Assembly (NCBI GenBank): GCA_963281155.1
Contig: CAUJLY010000001.1
Coordinates: 3,844,001-3,908,000, forward strand
Reading direction: 5' to 3'
From: Rhabditophanes sp. KR3021
Lineage: Eukaryota > Nematoda > Chromadorea > Rhabditida > Alloionematidae
DNA length: 64,000 nt
Below the pieces are notes generated by a model. The model worked only from the letters and a program-made list of their open reading frames with translations, had not been told where the DNA came from and did no database searches. This document shows, piece after piece, positions 12,465-26,648 of this stretch; positions within the stretch are counted from its first letter, which is position 1; each line of letters starts with the position of its first letter. Both the position numbers and the translations under genes were made by a program.

Positions 12465-13394
12465 ATGAAACCTCTCGAAGTATGTGCTGAAGTATTTTCC
12501 CTATTGGTGGGAATCTTTCTTGTAGTAGTTTATATTGTTTTTAATATAAAGTTACGTAAGAAAACACAATGGCATAGTAACTTTACATTCAATCTTTTTA
12601 TTTTGGCAACCTTTATGGTTGTTCGAGCTATTATTAATTGCTCAATTTCTATTTTCATTCTTATAAATGCCTTAATTTTAAACGAGGAAGAGTATTATTC
12701 AAGTTTCACATTTACGTTTCTGGAAGATATTCGTGGAATATTAAATATTGGAATGCGATTTTGGATTCTTATACTGATAGGTGAAAGATACTACGCCATA
12801 AAAATGTACTCTAGCTATGAAAGTAAAAGCCATTTGAAATATTGTTCTGCCTTTGCTATATTATGCATATTAATGAGTGTTCTTGTCCGCGAATTGAAAT
12901 ATATACCTGGTATTAGCAGTTTGATTTTTAATGGCATAATCCTGATTAAAGAAATTCCAATCCTTATATTATATTATACTGTTAAATTGGAAAGCATTCA
13001 GAATGCAAAAAACAAAAATTTCTCATTAGAAGTGACGGAAAAGTTTCAAATCATACAAAATAAAAACCTTACCAAAAGAGTCGGATCATTAATTGTTTCA
13101 ATTACATGGTCTCAAATTATCGTGCTTTCAGCAGTCCTCATATCAATTCTATTGAACTTATTTCAAAAACATGCTTATTTCTACCTATTTGTGTACACCA
13201 TACTTGATGTGTCTGATATCTATGGATTGGTTTCTTTTATAATGAATAAAGGGTATCTTTCTCAAACTACTACAACCATTGTGAATTCTCTTTGGAATAA
13301 AAAGAAAATCGAATCACAGCAAGTTGTACCTACGTCAGCAATCCCAACGGAAGCAGATATATATTTTAGAATGATAAGAAATACGTGGAGCTAA
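12465..13394 (+). CDS. Single-exon seven-TM chemoreceptor (Sra/Srab-like)
   Basis: An uninterrupted 309-residue frame starts at a standard ATG (MKPLEVCAEVFSL). About seven hydrophobic helices can be seen. Helix 3 ends in FWILILIGERYYAI, the ERY-like motif typical of nematode serpentine receptor classes a/ab/b. TM6 is in the region of VGSLIVSITWSQIIVL and TM7 in the region of FLFVYTILDVSDIYGLVSF. The tail is short and ends in TWS. It is probably a chemosensory G-protein-coupled receptor of neuronal cilia. The ligand is unknown. The lack of introns could mean a retroposed origin or simple intron loss. The subfamily call is tentative. Confidence 0.8.
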   Translation: MKPLEVCAEVFSLLVGIFLVVVYIVFNIKLRKKTQWHSNFTFNLFILATFMVVRAIINCSISIFILINALILNEEEYYSSFTFTFLEDIRGILNIGMRFWILILIGERYYAIKMYSSYESKSHLKYCSAFAILCILMSVLVRELKYIPGISSLIFNGIILIKEIPILILYYTVKLESIQNAKNKNFSLEVTEKFQIIQNKNLTKRVGSLIVSITWSQIIVLSAVLISILLNLFQKHAYFYLFVYTILDVSDIYGLVSFIMNKGYLSQTTTTIVNSLWNKKKIESQQVVPTSAIPTEADIYFRMIRNTWS

Positions 13395-13657
13395 TAATTA
13401 ACTTAATAATCGACCATTTATATTATATAATAATTGAAAAATAAATTTGATCATTCATTGCACACTCAAAGTACTATCATTGTTTGTAACCTTTTTGTTC
13501 CCTTGCAAAGGACGTTGGTAAAGATAGCTCGAAATAGTAAATAGGATGCTCAATTCGATATGTCATGAATAAAAACGTGTATTATTGCATTTTTTGATGT
13601 CAACTATATAAAATAGCACGTTTATTGGAAAGATAGCATTATTTGTTTGTAGGTAAA

Positions 13658-16060
13658 ATGAAGTTAACTAAAAGTTTATTTAGTACAGGTAAGTATGGAT
13701 TTTCGTTATTAAGATTCGATATTCTTTACTTTCAGAGCATTTCAAAGTTCTAATTCTTGGTGGCGGAGCCGGGGGATGTGCTATTGCTTCCCATTTGGTT
13801 AAAACAATTCCAAAAAGCGCCTTGGCGATTATCGAGCCATCTCAAACACATTATTACCAACCTGGTTTCACATTAATTGGTAGTGGTAAGAAAAATTCAT
13901 TAAGTTAAAATTAAGAAGAAATAACATTAGAAGATATGTTGGTAAAAAGGTGTTTAAGAGCTAATTCTCGTGACAATTTCAGAATGCTTAAGATACATCA
14001 CTTGATTTGACTGTCCTGAATCGTCGACATTAGTTAGTTCACGTCTCATATCAAACGTTATATCATATTCTAAGCCAAGTGCTTGGTTTAAGTGGATATC
14101 ATTAGTGTAGACGGCAACTAGCGTATAGTCCGGTTTTGACTGATCAAGGAGATTCATTATGAGTCCACGAAATTCTTCATTGTTTGCAAATTCATTTAAA
14201 AGCCTGCCTATTAACCTAGCTTTATTACCACAACTTTTGACATATATTATTTGCATAAACATACTAAATTCATCTTTTTATTTTCTCCATGCGTCATTTT
14301 TGAAAGATCATATGAAGTGTGCTCAGCATTACTTAGAGTTTCTTTAAGAAAATCAAATTCTTCTTGAAGACCAATGACTCTATACTCTTTGTCGTTACTC
14401 TTTCAAATGCGGGCCCAATGCATTGACATCATCTAAAAGTTGATTAAAAGGTTGATTCTTTAACACTTACCCTCAGCTCCATCATCGTGATATAGTTGGT
14501 TGTGCTTCTAGTTAGACTTGGTGTCACGTCTAAGTCTGGCCTTTTCTTAAATTTCTCATCATAACTATTATTATCTTTCCTTAACATTTGATTGTAACTG
14601 TCAAATCAAAAAATATTTAATGCCACAATATAGTTAAGAAAAACTCGTTTTTCTAAAACTTTGTGAGACACTTATGCAATACTTAAATTCAAACAATAAA
14701 ATTACCCAATTTGAATTAAATAATATTACTTCAATTATTCTAGGTTTGTTTCCTTTGGATAAATTTAAAAGAGATCAATCTTCTATTATTCCAAAAAATA
14801 CGACATGGATCAAAGACAGTGTTGGTAAAATCATCCCTAGCAAAAATAGAGTCATCACGGAAAATGGAAAAGAAATAAGCTACGAGTTTCTGGTAATTGC
14901 AACAGGCGTTGAACCTCGTTTTGATTTGATCGAAGGATTACAAGAGTCTTTAGATGATAAAGATTCAAATGTCGTTTCAATTTATTCACCAAAATACGTT
15001 GAAAGGGTTTTTGAAAGAATGAAGTTAGTAAAGTCAGGGAATGCTCTTTTCACTTTTCCAAATGGCAAAATTAAGTGTGCTGGAGCACCACTAAAGGTAT
15101 GTACACATATAATAGTGTTATCAATATTGCTTAGCTCTGTTAATAATAGTTCTTATATTCAGATATGTTTACTCTTTGAATCTTATCATCATAGGAATAA
15201 GGATATATTAACATTCTACAATACACCGATGGAAAAAATATTTGGCGTGGAGAAATATGCAAAGCAATTGATGCATGAAGTCAATGCCAGACAAAATCTC
15301 ACCTTTAACCCAAAGAGAAATTTGATAAAAGTTGATCCATTAACTCAGAAAGCAGTCTTCCAATGTGCTGAAGAAGGAAAAACTAGTTCCTTTGAAACGG
15401 ACTTTAGCTTTCTCCATGTAGGTCCACCTTGTACTCCTGTAAAGGCACTTCGTACAAGTGAAGAATTAGGCGATAAAGATGGATGGATTAGTGTTGATCA
15501 ATACACATTACAAAGTAACAAATTTGAAAATATCTTTGGTTTAGGTAAGTAACTTATTCGCATATATATCAAAAATGCTTCATTCGAAAAGATGGTAATT
15601 ACCAATTTGGTGCTAACTAAAATTGAAAATTACAAAAGATAATTAATTTTACTAAACCTAATTAAAAGTCTTTATTTTTTGACAAACATAGTTAAAATTG
15701 TCTATTTAAGGTGATTGTATTACTGCTCCCAATGCCAAAACTGCTGCTGCCGTTTCAAGTCAATTCAAAACAGTTAAACAAAATTTAGATGCTGTAATGA
15801 ATGGGAAGAAACCAACAGCCTCTTATGATGGGTACGGATCATGTCCTTTAGTCGTATCACCCGATAAAGTCATTTTGGCAGAGTTTAATTATGATGGTCC
15901 AATTGAAACAACACCATTTGATCAATCTAAGCCAAGTAGGCTAGCTTATTTAGCTAAGGCACATTTAATGCCGCCACTTTATTGGCATGGCCTAGTGAAA
16001 GGACGTTGGAATGGGCCTGAAACAATAAGAAAAGTACTCCATCTAGGTTTGACGAAGTAG
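13658..16060 (+). CDS. sqrd/SQOR: Mitochondrial sulfide:quinone oxidoreductase
   Basis: This flavoprotein of the inner mitochondrial membrane oxidises H2S and passes electrons to ubiquinone. Exons 13658-13688, 13736-13885, 14744-15096, 15163-15544 and 15711-16060 sum to 1266 nt, or 421 residues. Landmarks include the FAD-binding VLILGGGAGGCAIAS, HYYQPGFTLIGSG, a second-site LVIATGVEP, FTFPNGKIKCAGAP with a catalytic-type Cys, FGVEKYAKQL, the FAD motif FGLGDCITAPNAKTAAA, and the membrane-anchoring C-terminus with FDQSKPSRLAYL and HLMPPLYWHG. The first exon encodes a short basic, hydroxylated leader suited to mitochondrial import. Intron 2 (13886-14743) is 858 nt and contains a degenerate antisense gene. 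The coding frame itself is clean. Confidence 0.95.
13954..14587 (-). pseudogene. Degenerate coiled-coil gene nested in SQOR intron 2
   Basis: Minus-strand coding sequence sits inside the SQOR intron. It opens at an ATG (14587) with MLRKDNNSYDEKF. The protein-like reading then switches frame at least three times: near 14475 into NQPFNQLLDDVNALGPHL, near 14400 into NDKEYRVIGLQEEFDFLKETL, and near 14250 into SCGNKARLIGRLLNEFANN. It ends at 13954. The pieces are rich in charged helical heptads. Some frame changes coincide with GT...AG strings of about 31-38 nt, but these do not restore phase consistently. Multiple indels in a non-selected gene explain this better. The parent family is not recognised. 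Confidence 0.6.
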
Positions 16061-16205
16061 AGGTTATAATTATTGAAAACGTATTCACTTGCTTAGAAGT
16101 TATTGACACAAATAAATTTATTTCACACCAATTGTTGAATTTTTATATCTATGAATTTATTTTGAATTAAATTACTACGCCTATTAAAATTTTCATAAAT
16201 ATAAA

Positions 16206-16701
16206 TCAAGGTTTCTTGGCATATATTGTTACAACGGCATCTTCTAATTCCAACTCGATAGTGTTGGTTATAAATTCACTTCCTTTCGCAGCATTAATTC
16301 CAACTGCATTTGATTTACTAGTATCATCCTTATTCGCAATATCAATTCTCGAAGCATGTACGTTTAGAAAGCCACTATTGTGAGTACCTGTTACTGGAAT
16401 ACGAAGCTAAAAAACATTGTAGATATTAAAGAAAATTATAAAAACATACCCTTGATTCCTCTATACCAATGAAGTTATTTTTACGATCTGCTAAATCCAC
16501 CTGACCGACTTGGATAGGTTGTCCTAATAGTGAAATCACTTTTTCATGTTTCGATATCAGTTTAAAGCATTCTTGGTAATGGGATAAATTACGGACTTTT
16601 TTCTGCACATTTGTTTGGGCAACATATATTAGACCAGTGCCGAATACTAGTCCGCCACCTGCAATAATCACTAATGTGGATGTCTGAATCTTCTTGAGCA
16701 T
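16206..16701 (-). CDS. coa1: COA1-like cytochrome c oxidase assembly factor
   Basis: A small inner-mitochondrial-membrane protein acting early in cytochrome oxidase (Cox1) assembly. Two exons, 16701-16450 and 16406-16206, are joined across a 43-nt intron and give 150 residues. One membrane helix (STLVIIAGGGLVFGTGLIYVA) is followed by a YxxC/HxE-type helical stretch, LGQPIQVGQVDL, then across the intron LRIPVTGTHNSGFLNVHASR, and a C-terminal ELELEDA strand. The order and spacing match COA1 (LG.P, ..IPV.G....G.L.V.A, then an EL-LEDG-like end). An in-frame ATG at 16770 would add 23 residues. It is tail to tail with SQOR, with about 145 nt between stop codons. Confidence 0.78.
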
Positions 16702-19700
16702 ATTTAATTTGTATAATTTGGTCAAATAACAGTCTTTCAAAAACGAGATCCCACACCGAAAGACGGACACACGTTTGGAAAAGGAATACTTGAGATGATT
16801 TGAATGTAGGTAAAATCAAAGAATGAATCTTTTGCACATTCTTAAATTTCTCTATATCCTTTATACCTTATGATATAACATGAATATTAAATGATATAGT
16901 TGGCAAATTGTTTTGAAAAATAATTTAATTATTAGGTAGTGGCTGAAAACAAAACGTCAGTTAATTGAAAACAAAACATAGCATTTGCATAAAAAATAAC
17001 AAAAAAATTGATAAATACCAACAATCATTTTTGATTCTGCCGAACTACATGGAATAATTACATTGTTTATCATGTTGTCTCCTCTTTCAGCCCCCAACAT
17101 TATGGCTCTCAAAACATTTATGTATAATATTTTTTGAATTCTCCTAAATATTTAATTTTGAAATCATGCACAGTCTTATTTTGACTAAAACAAACTCCAC
17201 GATATTATGTTTTTAATAAAATTTTATCCAAATGTTTTATACACGAATTTTAGTAGCGTATTCACTATTTTTAACAAAGTACAAACATCTTTATTTAATG
17301 TTTCATATAATATTCAATGATAAATAAGTTATATAATTTAATATTCAAAAGATAAACACGGTAAATAACAAATAGTATAACAGTAGTTATTAAATACATA
17401 TTAAGATCATTTTGACAGTTTGTTATTCTATGACGTTTATACTAGGTATTATTAGAGCAAATCATTGAAAGTGTTTTATGGAGAAAGTTGGTAACTATTT
17501 GATTAATCTTATTTTAATAAACAAACCTTAAAACTCTAATTCATTTGGCAAATTCAAAAAGATGTGAATCATTTAATGTAATTATTTCACTATTTAAATG
17601 TATAGTCGTTATGATTTTTTAACTCAGCATTCCTATTTACAGGAAATATTTATGTAGCAGATTATTTTTAAGTATTTATTTGTCTTTTAATGTTCAACAC
17701 TTATTCATTTATGCAAATGATAAGAATGTGTGTATCGGTGATCAATCATAACACCCTTATTCTATCATTTGCATGTATAATTATATTGCTAGCCAAGATA
17801 TTATGAAATATCGTGAAATATTATTACCTATGAATTTTTAAAAGGTAATCTTTGAAATTTGTTGAACAAATATAAGGTTTGAAAATTACAAGTTAAATTG
17901 ATATTTGATTAAGGAAGTATTTATTATATTTGAACATTTGTAAAATACCTAGCTCTTGTCGTACTTCAATTTTTAAATATGATACTCAGCTTTTTTAAAC
18001 AAAAGTAATATCATTTCAATTGATGTAATATAAGCGAAAAGTGTATTCAATTTGAGATAAATTTAAACCACTTTAATTAAATGAAATTTGTTGTTGATAA
18101 AGTTCAAATTAAAATATTGTTATTGAATGTTTTTGGACAACTTGATGATAATAAAAAGCTTGTTTGGTGATTCTTAAAAGTGTTTCCATTCATTGCGCAA
18201 AAATCAAACTGTAACAACTTATTTTTTTATGTATTTTGCGAAAATTTTATTAACATTCTTTTGTAGTAAAATAAATATTTTTTATAAACAAACATTTAAG
18301 CTATGTGGTTTAAGGAATATTTATACACCATTTCAATTTTATATCTTGGCTAAAATAAGAACTATAATAAACGATATTTGTTGTTTATTTATAAAAAATT
18401 ATTTTATATGCTAGAATATATAAATTAGCTTGTCACTACATTATTTGTAATTGGCTTTCACAAGCAAATGTGCAAAATTAAGTTGATTATATAAATTATA
18501 TACACCACTGTAAAAGAAGTAGTTTATGCATTTTATATTTAAATTTGAATTTCATCTTTATTTGAAAAGGAATTAGACACATCTTACATGCTTTGAAATT
18601 AGCTTGTTTATATAGCCGGAAGTTTATTTTTGATTGGTATTCCACAATTAGACCAGCGATTATTTGTATATATAAACTGTTTGACCTTTGCAAAAGTAGC
18701 TTTTGAAATATATTTTTAACTTTTTTATTCATTTAAAAGTAAGTAAGATTTAGTTCAACAAATAAAATTGTGTATATAATGGTCATTCGAACAAATGATT
18801 AGTAATATTGTTATTCTGATTTTATCTTATTTGAGGTACTGATTTCCGGGTAAGAATATGATATTTATTTTGTTAAATAAAATTATTAAATATATCATTT
18901 CAAAATATTATTTTGAGCCTTTTTATTGTATCGTCCGTAGAAATTTAAACTGCTTTCTTAGACAACTTTAAGAAAAAGGCTAATTCACTTATATTTTCAA
19001 TAATTGAATTTCATTTTTCTACATAGTATGAAAGTCTGATATTTTCATGGAACGGCAAAAAATGGCTGGCATTTGAATAATATATGACGAATGTATCATA
19101 TATTTTATATAAATATACAAATACTTGCAATCATTAACTATTTTAGCAAATATCAGTAGCAGTATCAGTCCCAATAAAAGTATAAATAAGTAAGTTGCAT
19201 AGTTTGTTCCCTTAAGCACACTTCAACGTTACTTCCATAATTGCAGAAGAATATACTTGATAAAAACATTATGTCTGAGTAATATTTTCATGTTAATCGC
19301 TTTCTTATTTTAGAAAACATTACAAATCTCAATAGTTAATATGTGCTTTTTACCTTACCTGTACTTATTTATTCACAGTATGTCTTAAGCTTTATGAAAA
19401 CAAATACTAAAAAACAAATTGCATGGAAATATGCGCACTCCTTCATGTTTTAAACACCTCTAATAAATTCTTATGTAAATGTATTTGCCTAAAACATAAA
19501 AAAGAATATGCTTTCAATATTACATTTCGTAAATAATGTTGAAACCCAAATAAATTCGCTTAGTGCAAAGGACTAGAAAATATAATAGCATCATTAACAC
19601 CAATAATAACTTCCAAATCTTTTAATATTCTACTATCATTTTATATGTAATATAACCCTTACTTTAATTTATTCTCCCAGATAAAATTGTTGTAAATCTA

Positions 19701-22700
19701 ATTTGAACTATTTTTAACACAAAAACTGTTTACTCTCTTGATTATTTATTAGAGAAAATAACTTTCTTTAATTAAAAACTCTCGTGTTATTAAGGAATAA
19801 AAGATCTTTCTCATAATTAACAAGCAGCTCATTATTATTAATGAATAAAAGACTTTCTTCTTGATATGAATTCTATTATTAGGAAAACTGTTTATTAAAT
19901 GGGGCTCTTTTATTATTAAATAAAAACTGTTTATTATAAAGGAACTCTCTCATTATTAATTAAAAAATCTATTATCATCAAATAAAGAACTTTCTTATAA
20001 TTCGAAATAATGTCTTATTGTCAAAGAATTTTGGTTACCGAAAAACTGACTTATTAATAATTTAACATAATTTTATTAGTTTACTCAAAAATAACGCAAT
20101 TATTTTTAATTTCATTTTGCGATAAATAATATTAATGATACTTCTAATTTTTATTTTTGTTATTTCGCCCAAGTATTTACAGAATATAATTGCAGGTAGG
20201 TTATATTCTAACACAAAACCATATGATTTTTTAATTATTTAACGGAAAATATATTTAGTCATATGTTTAACTTATTTTTTATATAAAATTAATTAATTTA
20301 CCATCAAGCCACTATCCATTTATTAATCAACGATTTTATTTTGTGTCAAAGATTAGATATTAAGTTGATTTGTTAATCCAACAAACATATGTCATTCATT
20401 AATCATCGCCCGCACAATTATACTTTTTTGCAAAGTATCTTTTAATTGAAAATGAAATAAATAAAATGGTTATGAGTGATCTCAAACATTTTTCAAAAAA
20501 CATTATCTTAATCCAACAAAATTTTGTAAACACATTCCATTTAATTGTAACAAAATGTGTAATATATCCTTTTTCTTTTATTTATTCACTCTAAGGCAAT
20601 TTTAGAAACCGTTCAACTCTGTCGTCTTCTTATTTGGATGATGTGACAATTATTTGTATAATTTAAAATGTATCCTTTTATTTCAAACACTAATAATAAT
20701 TTTAGTAATAAATACAATTGTCACTATTTTAAATATCGTGTTTACAATATCAAAATAATTAAGATTTAATTCCATAAAAACATTTGCCTAATCATAGTCA
20801 TTTTCCTTAATTTTATTTTGAACAAATGAATGAAGTTAGTTAAAGCTTTCGTGAAAATGTTTTTGAGAAACCTGTAAAGATATTTATTTTCCTAAAAAAA
20901 TATCTCATATTCTATTTTATTTAACAAATTTATCTGATTTATGCTACTACAATATTTAGCGCAATATAATTAAAACCTGACGTTTGAGGCAAAGATATGT
21001 TTTTTGTTAGAAAGAATTGGCCATTCAAAGTCGTTTTACGATTGCTATTATAATATTTAATGACATGCAATATTCTTTATCTAATCTTCATAGATAATTA
21101 TCTTGCTGTTGTTATTCTTTGTAAATAAATGAGTGTTACGTATGTATATATTTGGTATCCAAAATAAATATACTCTACTATCAAGTTAATGTGTTCGAAA
21201 GTTTTGGATTAAGATGTCATATGTTTACCCAGAAATAGCATATAAGCATTGTTTATACTTACTCAACCACGACACTTTTTCAATTAGTTTACACTTATAT
21301 TAGTTAAGTAAGTTTTAAACTATTGCAACTTTATTATTGCCATCTTTAATAAGTAACAGACTTCGATTTGTAATCAAACTTTTATCCTTCCTGATTTCTT
21401 GTAAAAATAATTGCCGAAAAGAAAGATAGCCCGTGCAATTAAAATGACAAAATTATAGCCTTCTGTTGACTCTTACAAATCAGACTCGGTTATTCCTTTG
21501 AACCTAAATTATAATAATAACACTATTTAAAATAAATTTGAATCTTTTTAATAATGATTTCCTTTAATTGCTCTATAAAAAGAGTATCATGTGACAGTAC
21601 TTTACTCAATTAATTATTCAAATGCTTCATAAATTGATCTGACAGTAATGTTTTTTCATTGAAGTAATGGTTGTAAACAAGCCGTGAGTTATTTTTCAAA
21701 ACTGCACATATGCTATTGTTGTCAATCTACCTAACCCGTCTATTCTCAAACATTATTTTTACGTAATTGGCAGAAAAAGTTGCATTGGATTAAGTTATGA
21801 AAGTGACTATTTTTGTTAAACATTATCTTTTTTCTATAGTCTTCGAGAGTTTGACGTTTGTAGACTATTTTAATACTTGGATTATTTTGTTTCTTACAGA
21901 AATCACTTGATTTATTATTCACATCTTCTTACACCAACCTCATTAATAAAAGGAAATACAAATAAAAACACTATTTTCTGTTCATTCATGGCAATTATTT
22001 GTTAATTGGTGTAATATAAAGCTGAATGCCAATAGCATGACACATTTTATTTACATGTTCAATGTTCCTTATTTACGAGCTGAAAAAATCAAGGCATTCA
22101 AATAGAATGTTTGCTACCTACAAATACAATAACCTTAACGACTTCAATGAGTAAGCCTTGACAAATATAGGAGAAAAAACTTTAGAATTTCATATTTTGT
22201 AATAGGTTAAAATTCATAAGAAGATTGAGTAAAGTTAAACTGTTATTACGTATCAATTTGATATTATACTTGACAAAACAATGTATGTAATATGATGATT
22301 CACATATGTTGTGTCATCAACTAATATTTATTGTAAATCAAATTAAGTTCATATGCATAAATTATATTCATAACAGTCACTAGTTTTAGCCATTTCGAGA
22401 GATTAATTTGCTATAATTCACATTTTAAATAGGCGTATATAATTACATTATGCTCTTTCTATCAAGAGATCCATTTATTTTGATCATATCTACTTAGTGA
22501 AGATATATTTATACTGATACAATTGCTACATTTATTGTAAATATTTGGTATGTCAGCTTACAATAGGACATATGAAAGTTTATCTCTAAAAGATCATACT
22601 TAATGAGCACTTTAAATTGTAAAGTTATATTCAAATTCTATGTATCGTAAATTAGCTGAAATTCAAACTATTGTGAAATTACATTTATTTTTAGACAATG

Positions 22701-25700
22701 TCATATAATATTATTAACGTGTACAACAGCCTCAGTGCATTCAACTACATATATTCAATAACTAGACAGTCTGTTTCTCATATTTAACATCAGCAGTACA
22801 AGGTGGGATACATAATCAAGGTACAAAAATAAGTTGGATATAGTCGTATTTACGTTGCGCGACTTGCAATAAGCTTTGTGTGTGTCATTTTTACTTCATG
22901 TGTCCTGTTGTGGTAAATTATTGGACCACCGTCATATATGAACTTAATATTATATGGAGCATTCATTTAGTCAGGCGACGCACAAGTTGTGCCCCTATAA
23001 ATTATTTTATTCACTTCATATAATTATATCTACATGTGCGACTCTTTAATTGTATTCAAATAGAGTGCCTATTAATATTTGGTGCTTATCTATAAATCAG
23101 TGACTTCTTTGGTTGACAATAAAAATGATGTTTTTTCTAATAGTTCATGCGAATAAGGTTATTTCTGCGAACTGGCAAAGCAAGAACATTAAAAGTTCAA
23201 TTCGTCAAATATTCCCACTAATTTTCATATTATTTATTGCAAAGTTTGACCCTCTTGCATATTTTTGCTATCACTTCCGCTTCGTCTATAAAACACCCTC
23301 ACAACTGTTTTGTATGTAAAATTACCCCCTTTTGAATAGTATAATAATAGTTCTTTTTGTTGGCATTAAAATAAGTTACTCAAACACTTTATTTATGCCG
23401 TTATTAAAATCTTCCTATTTTAATGTATATTACCAATAATAATACTTACGGCTAAGTCTTATTGTTGTCACGGACCGTTTAAATTCTACAACAAATTATT
23501 CATGTATTTATTTTTTAGTCAAAACATCCACATCTGGCCATTGTCCACTGCATGGCATTTATTTTGCGATGTTTGGAATATACATTTTGTTGTATAAAAA
23601 TAATTAACTTTAGCCATCCAATAAAATCTTAATTAATTTGAGATATCCTAATTATTTTTGCCTAATATCAGGGAATTCCAATTATTTTAAAAATAATATC
23701 TTCCAATTATTTTTTAAAATGTCATGCTATTAAAAATATTTTCCTCCTATTATGTTAATTTTTGTTGGGATAACAAATATGCTTTGTGCTGGATTGTTTT
23801 TTCCGAAACCATTTTTTATCCTACGTACTTTTAATTTGTTTTTTTCCTTTTAGACTTTGTTGATTGAATAGTATGTGACCTTTTAACTATAACTCAATAT
23901 TCACGCATTTTCAGAGTCTTTTTTGTAAAGAATTAGATATTATTAGAAAGGGATATAAATTTGAAAAATGATAATAATGACGGATCGTAAAGTGTGCAAT
24001 AATTTCAATATTTTTGTAGAATTTATGGCTGCATTAGAAGAATACGTGTAGAAGCACATTATTAGTGGTTCCTCCATTCAGTCCCATGTGTTATTTAGTA
24101 CTAAATATTTAGTGTTATTTATACTTGTTTGTTTTAAATTTTCGGGATTATTCTGAATTTAGTGTAATCTTTATTACACCCAATTGTTACCACATTCATT
24201 CTCTCTATATCATTTTGTTAATTATGTCGAGTAATCGCGCCCACTATATCTCTACAAAAGTCCAGAACACTTAAATGTTTCAATTAAAAGCAATTCCAAA
24301 GTCTCTTCTCCTTTTAAATGAGTCTTAGTAAAGGCAGAATGATATGAATGCCGTTAGAGGAATTGAGCTTTTATTTATAATAGTAGATATGTACAGTTTG
24401 ATGGTTTTAAATAAACTTCCAAATCCCAACTTATTCAATGCCCTCTTTCCCACATGTTATACGCTGTTTTCTCGTTTCTTGCTAAAAATGGACATTATAT
24501 GGCTTTGTTCGGAGCGACATGTCAATTGCTTGGTTTGTCTTGTATAATAACCATCTATTCATTGTTTCATCTTTTTGTCGTGTTCAGTGGGTGAGTGTGA
24601 TATAACTAGTTTGATACAATTCACAATTATTATCATATTTTTTATGAATTAAAATTCAAGGGCAAAGTGATTTTTATCATTATTTTTTTATTTTATGATA
24701 CGTTCATATTTTTACACATCACTTTGTATTGAAGGCTTAAAATAATATTTATCAATTTAAACAAATTTGCATCATTTTAAATAATAACATGACAATGCAC
24801 CTGTCTATCCACTTAAGTATCCTCTTGTTCTTATCAATTGACTTTACGGGTAACTATTATCAAAATTCCTTCATACCGAACCTTTCGAAGAGTTAATTGT
24901 AGTATCATTATGCAAGTAAAAATTACTTGTTTTGTTTTACCTCGAATGTTGTATCATCTCAACTATCGTTTATTCGCTTTTTGACTCAATATTATCTTTG
25001 TTCATCTGTTTTTGAGAAAGCATTAAAAAGTTCATAAATAAGAGCATTTGTTTTTCCAAAATAAATTCCAATTTGTGTTTTGTTTTTATCACAAACTAGA
25101 CATTTGTGGCAATATTGTGACAGGCATTTGTAAGTATCTTACGACACATAACCTTAAGACTAACAGCTTTAAACTGTAAATCAGACATTTACTGAAAATG
25201 CTATTTGTTTTACAGATAAATATTTGATACTTCCCGATGATAACATTTCATGGTCATTTTGCTAATATTTGGTAAATTTGATGATGATTTGATCTTTAGG
25301 TAAAAATACTTCCTATTACATACTGATTACACTCTAATGTTATATAACTCTTAAAAATGTTTGTCAATGTCATATAAATAAATACCAATTAACACTTACA
25401 ATCATTATATCAATTACCGCCAATTGAGCTTTGTAAAAGTTTTAAAAGTTATTAATATAGTTACATTAAACTAACCTTTTGTTGCTATATTTATTTGAAG
25501 ACGATATTTCGAAAACATATTATTTAACATAAGCTAACTATTCGTTTAAAACTTTATTTAAATCGAATATTTATTTCTTTATTTGATTGATGCCGTTTAT
25601 TTCTGCAATTAGATTGTTCCTTTATTTAATACTCTCTTTTTATGCCACTATCTTCCATATCATTTCAATATACTTAGAATATAATTTATATTCAAATGAA

Positions 25701-26648
25701 ATTGAAGATGTTTGTCCTCAATTTGTTTAATATGTGCACATTTTTAAATTATTTATATCAATTTTAATATGCAGTTAGATAAATAAATACTTGTCCATTG
25801 ATTTACCTCAAGCGAGCTTTTTTATTTGCATGTCAAGTACATTTTACGAATCAGCTTGGTATTTTAATATGCTAATTTTTTGCAATCTAAAAATTATTTT
25901 TAACTTGTGATCTCAAAACATGTGTGTTTTTTGATTGTTGTTATCACAAAAGTTGCTTGATCAAATGCATAAGTTCTACTTTTAGAAGTCAGTTCATATC
26001 TTAGTTGCATTCACTGTGATATTTGTATCCATTTCATGTTGTTTGATGGGGTTTATCTCCATATGTTTTTGATATCTTATAAATGTGAAACAGATACAAA
26101 TAGTCTTGCTGTTTAAATATATTTATTTTTGTGATCATCTTCGTCCTTTTTAATCGTTTTCTATACTTTAACGAAAACATTGCATAATTTGGTATAAAGT
26201 ACGCTCTCATCAATTAACGTCTATTTGGGTAAAATTAAGACGTCAAATGACTGCCTTTTATAAATAAATATTAAATAAGACAACAGTAATTTATTTGACA
26301 ACTTTATCCTGTTAACAAGTCTTTATTTAAATATGAGAAAGGTGTCGAGTAATGAATATCAAGAAGTTTAAGATTTGTTTGGCGACACAATTTAAAATGT
26401 ATTGTATTTAATAAACATACCGCGCTTCTTATTATTCCTGTTTACTAAACAAACAGTCGTACCAATTTGATTTTTAAAAGCACTATTAAATATTATTTTT
26501 TGCAGATAAAAGACAGTACGTTTATTAGTTTCATCAATACCTTAAATTCAAATTATTTAATGATGTTTTAATTGGAAAGCATCATTGTACATCAACACTA
26601 TATTATTATACAAATTAATACAAAACTATTAATTAATAAATTATTTTT
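16702..26648. other. 9.9 kb gene desert
   Basis: No exon with coherent coding sequence was found on either strand. The longest frames are under 80 codons and are AT-driven low complexity. The region is very AT-rich with frequent T-runs on the plus strand. It separates COA1 from PACS and could hold distal regulatory sequence or non-coding RNA, neither of which is visible by eye. One degenerate tandem array is listed separately. Confidence 0.6.
19725..20035. repeat. Degenerate ~40 bp tandem repeat
   Basis: About seven imperfect units of roughly 36-50 nt follow each other. Each contains variants of AAAACTGTTTATTA or AATAAAAGACTTTCTT, then a (G)CTCT(C)-type string, then ATTATTAATTA. The best pair is 19880-19920 against 19921-19965 (AAAACTGTTTATTA...CTCT...ATTATTA). 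Unit boundaries are approximate. No coding potential. Confidence 0.55.
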
